A DNA stretch of 64,000 nt from Karalla daura (lineage: Eukaryota; Chordata; Actinopteri; Chaetodontiformes; Leiognathidae), in contig CM055205.1 in assembly GCA_029224185.1 (NCBI GenBank), positions 2,113,761 through 2,177,760 of the forward strand. The letters run 5' to 3'. The notes beneath the pieces were generated by a model that worked only from the letters and a program-made list of their open reading frames with translations, was not told where the DNA came from and ran no database searches. The position numbers and the translations under genes were made by a program. This document shows positions 24,901 through 36,220 of the stretch, in pieces; the first letter of the stretch is position 1; every line of letters begins with the position of its first letter.

Positions 24901-27429
24901 GTTCTCAAGTGATGTCAAACCCCACGGGGCAAAAGTCACGCCCAAGAAGCAGCGGGGTGAATGTGAGTGGGCCCGGGATTAGCCACCCCGCGGCTCTCGG
25001 GGAAAACCAACCAGAGGCTGTCCCGGTGATGATGAAAAAAAAAGAAAAGATGGTGCCAAACTTCGACCGGAGTGGAAGCACAAGGTGAAAGCGATGGCGA
25101 TCTCGTGAGGCTGGCGCTTGGGTTCAGCCGGGTATATTTTGCCTGCATTCAACATCAGCGGAGATGCACGGGAACAGCCAACCGATGGCGGCGCGCGTTG
25201 TGAGGACATACAGAGGTGAGGTAGCGCGATCCGATTGTAGAGAATAGAATAGATTACGCCTTATATATGGTCCCACAGCGGAGTGATGTGATGATTCTTT
25301 GATGAGGATGACGAGGAGTTTGCTCACTTCTGCTGAAATCATCTACACTTCCTCGAATATGGCCAGATGAGAGCAGATGGATGTGGCAGATGGATGTGGA
25401 TAACTTATTCGTGTGATCCGCGCTTAGACCAAAAATGGTGCCTGGCGTATTCATTCATGTTTTACACTCACGGGAGACTAAGGCAACAAATAATACTCCT
25501 CGGGTATGACGAAAGCCCGGTCATAGTCCCCCCACCCCCCCACCCCCCCACCCCCACCCCTCTCTGTAAAGCGGTCTGAAGTGTTCTAGTATCAGTCGAG
25601 CGTTTAACAACACAACAAAACCCGAACACCGTGTGCAACCCGACTACTCGTGTGTGTGTGCGTGTGTGTGTAAACGGACCGTATCTCCGCGTTTATTGTC
25701 GACGACAAAAGGCACGCAACTCATACATGTGCATTCGCTCGCGGCCGAACGTTGCAGAAAAGAACTGAATCAGATGATGAACGTCTCTCGGGTTCAATAG
25801 TTCGAAACCCCCGGCACGCTTATACCCATTCTACCCCTTGGTATTCTTAGAGTGACGTGGTTCCGTTCGGAAACACACCTTCCGACGGCGACCGTCCCGT
25901 ACCCGTCGTAGTCGAGCCAGGTCATTTGAACCGCGTCGTAGCGTATCGCCCGGTGCACCTTTTGGGTCGGGAAAAGGGTTGAACTTTGCGGTTTAAGTTC
26001 AGGAGCGGTAAGCGGACATGATACCTGTCAATCATCGAGAGCCAGAAATTCAGTGAGAGCCGATTTGATGCCCTCGGGCTGCATGTAGTTGGCCCACTCG
26101 GAGATGTCCTTTAACTATCTAGTGCCGTTGCCACTTGAGGTTTCCCCGACACTTATGACCATCTTTTGCATGTTACTTAGACAATAACTTTCTCATCTGC
26201 ATAACACAGGGAGGGTTCGGGGCGATGACTGGAAAACTCTGGACTCGAGAGCGCTGTAACAAAGCATGATTTGTGAGGTCATGGTGGCCAATGAGAGAAA
26301 CCATCGCCATACCTCCATAAACTAAGCTAGAGGAGTGAGAGGTAGCCATAGCTCGACCCCCCCCACCCCCCACCCCCCAAACACATCCGGATCTGGGAGA
26401 CATCTCCGGAGCCACCGCTGCTCGTTTCCCACGAGCCGTTTGACTTTCAGAGAACCACTTCCCGCCTCTAAAGTCTTACGTCTCCAGTTCTGTAGTAACT
26501 CCTATCCGTCACCCGATACTGCCGGTACGTCGTAAGAAAACCTAAACAAACACAAAGCTCGTGTTCTTCGTAGTGCGCAGCCCCCATTTGGTTTCGCAAC
26601 CCGTACAAAGGATAGAAGACGAGGAGGTGTGGAGATGGGGGAGCGCCACTGTGGCCTCGCACTGCAGTCATGAGGTATTCTGGATTTGGTGACGCACACC
26701 AGCCATTTGGTTACACACAGGTCAGCACTGTCAGAGATACAAAGGACGACGACACCACTTTAAAGCTAAATGTTTTTTTGGCTTTTTAGTCTTTTTTTTT
26801 TGTTGTCGTTTTTTTTGGTACAAAAATAATATCGCCCCGGGCTGGGTGTAATATAAGGGGGCTAGCCAGCTATCAGTCTAACCACTTGAGTCGAGATCGG
26901 TATACAGTAAAGAGCACAGTACAAGCACGGAGATGATCGACACTGGTTCGCCCGCTCCACGGCCCCCCCGGAGCGGTCTGCCTTGCTAGTGAGGTGTAAA
27001 GAGAACTGTGACGTTGGCCTGTGTTCAGTGTGGATCCGCCGACAGCATGTTCCAGAGGTATGTAACGTGTGTGTCTTGAGTGTGGAGTCCTGGTCGAGCT
27101 GCATTCCGCCGCCCCTGTGTGTATTCTGTGTATTCTGTGAGCCTTCCTTCGACCCCGGGAGAAACCCCCGGGACCCGATCCGAATCCAAATTGCATAAGG
27201 TGAAACCGGATTCCCAGAGCGCGTCCCTGGATTTCTGTTGTGCATAAAAATGTCTTCAGGACAAATTGGTCAGAACGCAAAACGCAACATCTTAACCTTT
27301 GGGGACCCAAGTCCCCCGTGTTTGACTTCGGATCGTACAGAGTAAAGAAATAGGAAAATCCCAAAGACATCAGCACTTTGTTGTCTGTGTGGCTACAGAG
27401 CTTTTGGTTACGGTGTCTGTGTGCGCGCG

Positions 27430-27464
<35 letters not shown>

Positions 27465-27666
27465 ACCGCGTATGAGACGGCGTGATGATTGTTATAAGCA
27501 CAACGATCGTTAATGTTTTCTTTAGTTTTCATCTATTTGCCTCGTCCCTCACTTGTCAAATACCGTGTTTGGCCCCCGAGCAACGACATCCAAAGATGTG
27601 TCCGTGCATGTGCGCATCGGTTGGGATCCAGACGTGGCGCCGGGAACACGGCGGAGCCGGGGCCCT
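21989..27666. other. Long stretch with no recognised gene; may include smad4 3' UTR
   Basis: No exon series was found on either strand. Landmarks are a poly-C run near 22902, a CCCCACCC-rich tract at 25529-25560, a poly-T stretch near 26770-26815 and a (GT)n run at 27420-27464. The part just left of 27667 must contain the smad4 3' UTR. A minus-sense AATAAA at 25692-25697 and AT-rich signals near 22546 are candidate ends, but I cannot choose between them. Open frames here (for example 23545-24024 and 26873-27532) have no recognisable domains. Confidence 0.45.
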
Positions 27667-28085
27667 TCAGTTAGCGGGCCCTGGGTCGGCCAGGGGCATG
27701 GTGTGCAGCACCTCGTCCAGGAGTTGCAGGGCCCTGTGCAGGTGGACCTCCACCCAGCAGGGCGTGTGTTTGATGCTCTGCCGGGGGTAGTCGGGCCCCC
27801 AGCCCTTCACGAAGCTCAGCCGCAGGATGCACAGCCGCCTCAGGTCGTCCACGCCAATCCCCGCCGCTGCAGACAGGCCTGTCAACCAAGGCACAATGCT
27901 TTCAGACTGATGGATGGATGGGTGGATGGATGGATGAATGGATGGATGGATGGATGGGTGGGTGGGTGGTTGCCAAACTGCATTTCTAACCTAAATCAAC
28001 CAGTGTCTATTTCATCACAAGTGCCTATTTCCTGCTTTACACAATACACCTCCTGATTATACCCCCAATATAATCTCTCTCTCTG

Positions 28086-28143
<58 letters not shown>

Positions 28144-28523
28144 ACTCTCTCTCTCTCTCTGTGTCTCTCTCACTCTCTCTCTGTCTCTCGCACTCTCTCT
28201 CTCTCTGTCTCTCTCACTCTCTCTCTCTCTCTGTCTTTGTCTCTCTCTCTCTCTGTGTCTCTCTCTCTCACTGTCTGTCTCTCTGTGTCTCTCTCCCTCT
28301 CTGTCTCTCTCTCTCTCTGTCTCTCTCTCTCTCTCTGTCTCTCTCACTCTCTCTCTCTCTCTGTGTCTCTCTCACTCTCTCTCTGTCTCTCGCACTCTCT
28401 CTGTCTCTCTGTCTCTCTCACTCTCTCTCTGTGTCTCTCTCTCTCTCACTGTCTGTCTCTCTGTGTCTCTCTCTCTCTGTCTCTCTCTGACTCTCTCTCT
28501 CTGTCTCTCTCTCTCTCTCTGTG

Positions 28524-28568
<45 letters not shown>

Positions 28569-29450
28569 TACTCAGGATATAATCTGCTCCTCTTTCCCCT
28601 ATACTACGCATCTGTCAAAGCATAGATGAGGCTACAGCAGACAAAGCAGGGTTTATTATGAAGATTACTGTCTTCATCGTGCGCCTCACCGCATAAAGAG
28701 GCAAGTTACCACCCTGGAAGTCTTCGTCTTTCAGGTAACACGTTACAGGTGTTACCCAACACTCCACTCCAGCGTTTCCCTGGAAGTGATTCAGACTCCA
28801 GTGTGCCATTTCCTCCAACGCTCATGAAACGCCTCCCACTGCATTTGATTTACATCGTCCAATCAACAAACAAAACGATGTCTTCCCTAAATGACCAAAT
28901 GCATGTGAAGACATGCACGTGAAGACAACCTCCTCAGCCATTAGAATGGATCCGCGTTAGAGGGCCGTATGCTACTCGCAAAAAAACATCGGGAGGCCTT
29001 ACGACACCTCGTTCCTAGTCTCGTAAGCGGCAGCCCACCGTGCCTACAGGACAGAGATCCCAGCCAGGACACCGTCCGTCCGGGATCAAGCGCGGAGCGG
29101 CACTCACTGACGGCCGGCGCGATGCCTCCGACGCTGCCCGGTCCCGGGATGCTCCCCGCCACGGCGGCGGCCTGGGCGGCGGCGGCGGCCTGGGCCGTGG
29201 CCGCCTGCTGCTGCATCTGCCTGTGGCACTGCCTCAGGTCGAACACCTGCCCGAGACACAAGGACGGTAGGGTGGAATGTGCGTGCGAGAGTGTGCAAGT
29301 GCACGTAAGCATGTTGAAAGTGGATATATACGTGTGTGTGTATGTGGAATATACGAGTGCGGGAGTGAAAATGTACGTGCGCGCACAATATAATGCATGC
29401 GCGTGCAAGGAGAATGTGCATGTACCATGTCAAAGAGGAAACAATATCGT

Positions 29451-29485
<35 letters not shown>

Positions 29486-32400
29486 GGGGGGGGCACGTGA
29501 GGATGCCTCGATTCAGACCTTGATGTAGGCTCCGGGGTATATCTTATGCACGGCGTCTCCGGGCGCCCGGCCCGCCTCCCTGTCCAGGTAGTAGCTCTGC
29601 ACGAAGACGGCGTGGTCACTCATGCAGCGCATCCACACGTCGCCCTCGCCGCGGCACTCCAGCTGCACGCCTTTGCCTATGTGCAACCTGCGGGCGCAAG
29701 ACAAGGGATCTCCACAGCCTGTTCCGAGGCGACTTTGGGCCCGCGCTCACCGCACACCTTACCTGGCCCGCTCGCTGGCGTCGGTGCGGTGCACGTTGCT
29801 GAGCTGGCCCAGGCAGAAGCGGTCGCCCCCCGACGGGTCCACGTAGCCGTCCACGGTCACCACCGGGCAGCTGGAGGGCACCTTGAACATCTCACCCACC
29901 TGGACGTCCATTTCGAAGTAGGAGATGGAGCACCAGAACTCTGGTCCTGCGGGGGTGGGGGGAGGGGGGGAAACGAAGCCAACTTGTGACGTTGCTTAAG
30001 GGACAGACTCCAATGTCAAAAATGCAAAACCAAGAGGGTTCTCATTCTGCATGTTGGTCAGGTTAGAATTATCCTCACATGCGGTTTGTCCAGCTAGGGA
30101 GTCAAAGTGAGCGTTAGCATGTTAACGTACGACTACATAGTGTGTTGTTGGGTTACAAACACTGAAATGTGACTTGCGTTGTTAATTCATATTGCAATGG
30201 ACGTTACTTGGTAAGGAGAAAAATTGGAAATGTGACTGAGACAATATGTTGTGTGGGTTCTGTGGGCAGCTGCTGTTTGCTCTTATGGGCGCAGCACTGA
30301 ATATTTACCGGTTCCGCGTATAAGACTATAAAGGGCCTGCTTCAGCCCCGATCTTAATGATAAGGTTTACTATTGAATGGGATCTACCATACCACCGGCA
30401 TGAATTAGCGCCACAGCTCAAAAAGCTTGTCCCACCCCAATCCTGTGATTGAGACGATGACCAGTCAGAATGCGACGCTCTCTCACCTGGATGATTGGAA
30501 ACTGAGGGAGGGAAAGAGGTCGAGCCATGGTGTTGAGACCCTGAAACACAAACGGATGAGTAGATCAGTCCAAAGCAGGTCGAGCCGACGTGTGTTTCCT
30601 AAGAACGGGCTTTGAAATTTAGCGTGGTCGTGGGAGGCGGGGCAAGGCCCAGGTACGGCCAGATGAGCCGATTCTCAGCAGGCGAGCTGAGCTGGCCCAT
30701 CAGCCCGGCGATAAACCAGTGTGCACCCAACGTAGGGCCAGCAGACACTGGGGAGCAGCAGCAGCAGGTCCAGCGGCCGGGTGAGTTCCTGGGCCAGGCG
30801 AATCAGGGAATGGTAGGGAGAAGCACCGGGTGCTGATGGCAGCCGGCCGAACACACTTGGCCGCCCCCCGGGCCCAGGCAGGGAGGGGACTGCCCTCCTG
30901 GAGGAGCCGGTGGGGGCCAGTGGACCGGACCTGAGGTTGATCCCTCCACTCGCTCTAACCTAACCGTCCTCTCTTCTCTCCCCCCCAGGGCTCCGGCTGC
31001 GAGGGGCACTGCTGCCAGCCCACAGGGGGGTCCCTCTGGCCCTAGCACCAGAGGAACCCCCCTGTGGGCTGGCAGCAGCGCCCCAGGGCTGTTGGGGGTG
31101 TGGCCGGCCCAGACACGTCCGCTGAGAGTGGCTGGGGCCTAATCTGGGCCGGGCTCAACAAGTGGTCCGGGTTGTGGGGCCCAATCGGAGGGGGAACATG
31201 CAGCATCCCCGGTCTAAACTGGCAAGTGACATTTTCTATTGATTTCTTCCACATATATTGCCAATGGACGATTCCCCACACACGACTGACACCTTTTTTC
31301 CAGGCAGCCTCAAGCAGTCCGCGGTGGCTTTTAACAGCTGGTTCCACCTGAGAGAATCCTCTGGAACCTCTCCGCCTGCACTGTGCTGGCTGGAGAGGGG
31401 CCTGATCACCGGATGCACCCTCTCAATGACGGTGTTCACCTTGGACAGGAACACGTACCAGGTACAATGTACCATGCAGAGCGACGTCTGCTCTTTCCCC
31501 CGGCGTGAACGGTGCCGCAGAACCTCTAGCGGTAGACACCGCCGTCCCACCGCCCAACCCCAGCGACCGCCACGCCATGATGCGGACCCCGCAGCGAAGG
31601 AGCTGTGCGCCCTCGCTTCACAATGCGAGGGTCGCTTAGCAGTGGCTCGGTCGGCGTCAGTCTGAGAGAATCACGAGACGACGGCGAGAGGCGTTAATTG
31701 AAAGCACGTCTCACAGTGGTGGCCGGGGTGATGAAGGGGCAGCTGCTGGTGTCCTCTGCCATTCTGCTGGGGTCCCATGGGGGCGTAGGAGGCCGTGTTG
31801 TTGCCTGTCCAGACTGCTGGAGGACACACAGACAGAGATCGGGGTGTCGTGTGTGCAGAGTCAACGATTTGCTGTGCAATCAGTTTCACAGCTCACTGTG
31901 GCTAAATACCGATGTACAGGTAAGCACTGGTTATTATATGACTGATATGATTAGTCCAGATTTCAAACCTGTTTTGCAGCTCATTGCAGTGCGCTATACT
32001 TTCATCACACATGCGTTAAATTGAGGCATATCGTTGTCTGTATGTACTGAAATGCTGGCGATGAAGCAGTGACGTGACCCACTGTGGAAGGCAGCCTGGC
32101 TCTGGGAGTGCTTATTGCTGCTGTATCCGTTCTGTCCGTGGGGGTGGGTGGGGGCCAGGGGGGGCTGCTGGGGGTGCGGGGGCCGGGAGCTCTGCTGAGG
32201 CGCCTGTTGCTGGGCCAGCGCCTGGGTCGGGGTGGGAGGTCGGGCGGCCGGGGTCATCACCTGGGCCTGCGGAGAGGCGGTTTGCAGGCGGCCGTCGCTG
32301 TGGCTCCCCTGCAGCGGCAGCATGCCGTCAGAGGTGGACACTGGAGGAGGGGTGGGGGAGGTGGGGTGGGGGAGGGACACACATCAGCTCTGACCTTTAG

Positions 32401-33461
32401 ACTTTTCAGAACAGTGGCCTGCGTTAAATTGAGCTCCTGAAGGGCGGACCTTTGGGTGAAACAGGTAGGTTGGTGTATCTGCTGACAGGTGGGGGTCCGT
32501 GGGGTTCGGGGGGCAGCTGTGGGGGTAGCAGAGGTTGACCGTAGGGTTCTGGGGGAGGCAGCTTCATGGTCACTTGGTGGTCTGACAGTGGGATGCCAGG
32601 TGGGAGGTCCATCTGTATACAGTCGTGGATGTATTCCTCTTTGATTAGCCCACCTGGCGGAGCTGCAGGAGGCAAAGGAGGAAGAAATCGGTCTCATTCA
32701 GACAGACAAACCGTGTGGCTCCGCGAACAAAACTCCAAGTCAAACAATTCATTCAACATCTGAGGAGGTTCGCGGCGTTCTTCGAACCCCGATGTTGTAC
32801 GATGGAGCTCACCGGTATTCTGAAGGCTGAGACCAACTGAGGGAGGAGACAGAGAACAACGTGAAATTAAGATCGGTTGCGCAACACCCATTCCGCGCGG
32901 GCTGTGAGGCGTGGGGCAGACCTACCGATGCCGGGCGACACCACCCTCTCATAGTGGTATGGGTTGACGCACACGTTGTCGTACTTCAGGTCGAAGGCAT
33001 ACTGGCAGAACTTCACGTGCTTGAGTTCGTTTTTGTGGAGGTCGGGCCAGCGCCACAGCCGTGCATATATGACATGTGGGAAGCCCTTCCTCCCTGCCAC
33101 CTGAGTGGAGAGAGAGAGAGAGCACCGTTCGTCACAACCTCGTTGTAAACACTCACACGCCCTCTGTCCCGCCTCGTCACTCCCCCACAACCTGACCCAC
33201 AGCTCCTTCCAGCGTAACTCTGACCTGCAGCCGGCCGTCCAGCGTCCTCTGGATGGTGACACACTTGCTGGGGTGGACGCCATTGGTGGTGATGGCAGTG
33301 ATGAGGGAGTCCAGCTCGTCCTTCTTCTCCTTCAGCTTCTTCACCAGGCTCTCGATGGCGCGCTTGGCGAAGCCCTCGTTCTCGCCGCCCTGCCGGTGGC
33401 ACATGAGGCTGTGGACGATGCTGAGGCAGGCATCATTGCTGCTCGGAGGGTTCACTGACAT
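27667..33461 (-). CDS. smad4: SMAD family member 4 (co-Smad)
   Basis: Eleven coding exons (minus order): 33461-33225, 33100-32926, 32836-32813, 32662-32450, 32340-32083, 31813-31715, 30540-30487, 29946-29763, 29687-29519, 29246-29108, 27878-27667. Phases close for 587 residues, against 552 in human. MH1 (about 10-135) keeps the zinc ligands C67, C111, C123 and H128, and the DNA-contact hairpin LQVAGRKGFPH. The linker (about 140-350) is Pro/Gln/His-rich and longer than in human. MH2 (about 355-587) has FEMDVQVGEMFKVPSSCPVV, DGYVDPSGGDRFCLGQLSNV, an Ala/Gln-rich insert after RQCHRQMQQQ and the conserved end HRALQLLDEVLHTMP. It partners phosphorylated R-Smads in TGF-beta/BMP signalling and moves to the nucleus. 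Teleosts can carry more than one smad4 gene; I cannot say which paralogue this is. Confidence 0.95.
27905..27967 (+). repeat. ATGG/GGTG microsatellite next to the last smad4 exon
   Basis: GATGGATGGATGGGTGG-type units in the intron between the last two smad4 exons, starting about 27 bases from the final acceptor. Confidence 0.85.
28075..28568 (+). repeat. Long (CT)n-rich tract ending in (TA)n, in the last smad4 intron
   Basis: Nearly 500 bases of CTCTCT with periodic GTGTCT or ACTCTC interruptions, then TATATATA to 28568. Translations on either strand are Leu/Ser or Arg/Glu repeats and are artefacts. On the smad4 sense strand it is a GA-rich run. Confidence 0.92.
30830..31665 (+). other. Unidentified coding-like or transposon-like sequence inside a smad4 intron
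   Basis: A plus-strand frame at 31258-31665 is open for about 135 codons and includes SLKQSAVAFNSWFHLRESSG, then CWLERGL and CTLSMTVFTLDRNTYQVQ. It lies opposite to smad4 and follows a TTTTTTCCAG acceptor-like sequence at about 31290-31302. The composition and the intronic position suggest an inserted repeat or retrocopy fragment. I do not recognise the family, and no start or partner exon can be supported. Confidence 0.35.
31009..31078. other. Near-perfect 31-bp hairpin in a smad4 intron
   Basis: Arms 31009-31039 and 31048-31078 are reverse complements at 30 of 31 positions, around an eight-base CCCTAGCA loop. Arm sequence begins CTGCTGCCAGCCCACAGGGG. It sits in the intron between smad4 exons 7 and 6, beside GC-rich sequence of unknown origin. 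It could be the head-to-head junction of a repeat, or a folded RNA element. Confidence 0.75.
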
Positions 33462-33754
33462 GATGCTGCTGCCAGGGGGGGGGGCACAGGAACAACACGT
33501 TATCCGCCCGTAACGACCACTGCTTTTTCTGCTCTAAGGAAGTCCATACGGCTTTCGTTTCAAGATTTCTTGAACCCCTCCTCTAACCCCTCCTTGCAAA
33601 TCTGTCAAGCCAGTAACCTGTAGTTTCATAGCATCAAAAGGAAGGTTAGAAATCGGACGAAAGCCTCTCTGTGGCCTCAAAATGAGCAAACGCTTCGGTC
33701 ATACACACACACAAGCATCTCAAAAAACTTCAGTCCATGCGCTGAGATATGTAT

Positions 33755-34265
33755 GTATCGACTGCAGACTGGACAACTGGCCAGAAGACCATTATTGATA
33801 CTCTCCATGGGATGGGCAAGCCTCAAAGGGTTGCAGCTAAAAAGGCTAGCTGTTCGCAGAGCGCTGTGTCCAAGCACATCGATAGGAAGTCTAATGGAAG
33901 AGCGAAATGTGGCAGGGGGAAGATGCACCAGCTTAAGAGGTGGCCGTAGGCTTCAGCAGATTGTCAAACAGAGGAGGTTCAAGAATCTGTCAGAGATCCA
34001 CCAAAAAAAACACCAAATTCAGACACATCCGGGCTACAACTGTCGGGTTCCTCGGGTCAAGCCACTTTTGACCCTGAGCCAACGTAGGAAGCGTCTCAAC
34101 TGGGCCAAGGAGAGGAAGGACTGGACTGTTTTGCCAGTGGCCTAAGGTCCTCTTTTCTGATGAGAGTGAAATGTGCCTTTCATTCGGGAATCAAGGTCCA
34201 AGGGTTCGGAGGAAGGTCCAAGACGGGTGATGAATGGGCCTTTGAATGACCATCCAATGACGACC
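33755..34265 (+). mobile_element. Truncated, frameshifted Tc1-like transposase relic
   Basis: Conceptual pieces include IIDTLHGMGKPQRVAAKKAS and CSQSAVSKHI (the helix-turn-helix part). These are followed by LSQRRKRLNWAKERKDWTV and LFSDES, with an FGNQGPRVRR block near 34190. These are typical of Tc1/mariner DD34E elements, with D of FSDES the second-domain acidic residue. Stops and frameshifts break the frame and the 3' part is gone. It lies upstream of the smad4 start codon, probably in the 5' UTR intron, and on the opposite strand. It is a different subfamily from the 11.3-kb relic. Confidence 0.75.
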
Positions 34266-35007
34266 TGACCATGGCGGAATTGGATTTGTTCAATAAAGAA
34301 AGAGAATGAAAGATAGCTGTGTCTATGATGGAACAAAAGAGAGAGATATGTTCCATGATGGGCCAAATAGGTAAGATACTAGTGAGAATTAGTGACCATT
34401 TTCATCCTCCTACTACCTATAGGAGTACCTGAATTCTTGATGTTCAATTCCACTGCTTAAATAGCAGCAAAATTCCTCAAGTCTTTGTCGGCCTCTAACG
34501 TTATGGTGCTATTGGTGTCTCTTTAGCCCAAATCAAAGTTTCCATATCAGGTTTCATTTCTTCCACAGTCTCACCATTCCCTCTGGAGAGCGAAGGACAG
34601 TGGTATTTTAGGTGAGGTGTGCAGAAGGCTTGTCAATTCCCTGCATCCTACTCACACTTAATAAATCTTTCTACAGCCAGCAAGTTTGGTCATGTCAATG
34701 GAACATTTGCTATACCACTCCACCACTTCCTCGTGTCTGAGGATGTGCCCTTTATTGACATCAAAGTCATACAGTCCAGTGATTCTTAACATTAAGGCCA
34801 CAGCCCATACTTGGGCCACCAGCACCACCTAGAGGGGGGTAAAACACTTCCAGTTTCGCATCTGTGGACCAAGAGTTAAGGGACGGCACCATGAAACTGC
34901 CTCATATTTTCTGACTTCCTCAATGATGCACGACTCAATTTGGTTCATGTTTACTCACAAGAGAGATCCTAAAATGGGGCAGATCCATGATTCGCCAATC
35001 GATCACC

Positions 35008-35392
35008 AGTGCTCACTCTTAAGCACGCTTTATGCCCCCACGTTACCTCCCCGCCATGCCCCTAAGCCCCTCCACGTAGCTTATGGCTGTCTCCCAAATG
35101 TTCTGCCTTGCCCATGAGAGTGAGCGCTGTGATTGGTCAACCGTGTGCCACCATTTCCAGGACTCGCCCCTTTCTGCTAAACCGCCATTCTCTAAATTTC
35201 CCGCCGGTCCAAACACGGACCCCAAACATGGAGCGACGTCAGAAAATACAAGCAATTGTACCACTCGTCGTCCCCACATTTGCCCCTGTAGCCATATAGC
35301 TCATCACTAAGATACGTGGAGGGGCCCGATCTAGGAATTTACAGGTGTGGCGGGGACGTAACGTGGAGTCATAATGCATTCTGTTCAGTGTC
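35008..35392. mobile_element. Fold-back element (MITE) upstream of smad4
   Basis: Imperfect inverted ends: left CCCACGTTACCTCCCCGCC near 35036 and CCCCTCCACGTAGCTTATGG near 35066, right GGCGGGGACGTAACGTGGAG near 35350 and TAAGATACGTGGAGGGGCCC near 35308. The inverted similarity covers about 80-90 bp at each end, leaving a loop of about 200 bp without transposase. I can suggest no superfamily beyond a non-autonomous DNA transposon. Confidence 0.65.
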
Positions 35393-36144
35393 ACCAACTA
35401 GAGAGATACGGTCGCTTGTGGAAACTATCATTTTTTGTGTAATTCGCTAATAAGGTTCTGCAATGAACTGTGAAGTCTAATCCGGTATGTAACTTGTTTG
35501 TCATCATGGATTGAGACAATATTGTTTAATAAGGAGTTGCAGACAGGAAGTTTTCAAATATCCTAGGACACAGCTCAAGGATCAAGGATGTGGGAGAAAC
35601 TAAGAGGAAGGCGCATCTAAAAGTTTGCGCTAACAAGTAGACACGCGTTTCAGTTGAATCGCACTGGTAAGCATTGAGCAAAAGGCATAAAACCTGTTTT
35701 GTTGATAATGTATCAGAAGCCCTAAGTCTGAGGAAGCTCACAGTGTTCCTTTCATTAGCCTAATGAGCAGTCAAGATGATAAGACTTTGTTTTTACACCT
35801 TTGCATATTCTAAGACTTGGCCGCTTTAAACCTTTTCCTCCCAGATACCCCGTACACTGTATATCCACGGACCAGCTGTTATTGTATTTTCCACGACTGA
35901 TGTCAGGGGCGTGAGTTTTGAAAGTGTTTGTTGTGTTTTTGTAAACGGATACACATATCACACATCACCACATCTGTGGTGGCCAAACGAAAAAGGACTA
36001 AATGGAAGACATTCAACCGGACACGGCACCACCCCCGAATGACACGAGAGTTCTCTACCTGTATAGATTCTGCAAAAACACCCATTTACGATTCAACATG
36101 AAAGTGAAGTATTGCTTTCAAACACAATCCGCTGCTTTGCTTAC

Positions 36145-36220
36145 CTGGTGTTGAGTTGATCCGCCAATGAGTGACCAGAAAGTTCACTGGCATCATGATG
36201 GCCCAGTTCTGAATCAGTCC
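36145..36220 (-). other. smad4: Candidate smad4 5' UTR exon carrying upstream ATGs
   Basis: On the minus strand TTTTGCACAG precedes 36220, and the segment ends at 36145 before GTAAGC. The resulting 76-nt exon shows no protein domain. It lies between smad4 exon 1 coding sequence and a CCAAT-bearing region at 38.5 kb, so a 5' UTR exon is the simplest reading. It contains ATGATG. If joined to the acceptor just upstream of the smad4 ATG, that frame ends at a TGA overlapping the smad4 start region. Confidence 0.45.

Noticed and set aside
28057..28629. Leu/Ser and Arg/Glu frames around 28.3 kb
   Set aside because: Products of a (CT)n tract inside a smad4 intron.
29040..29990. Plus-strand open frames across the smad4 MH2 exons
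   Set aside because: Shadows of the conserved minus-strand coding exons, caused by high GC content.
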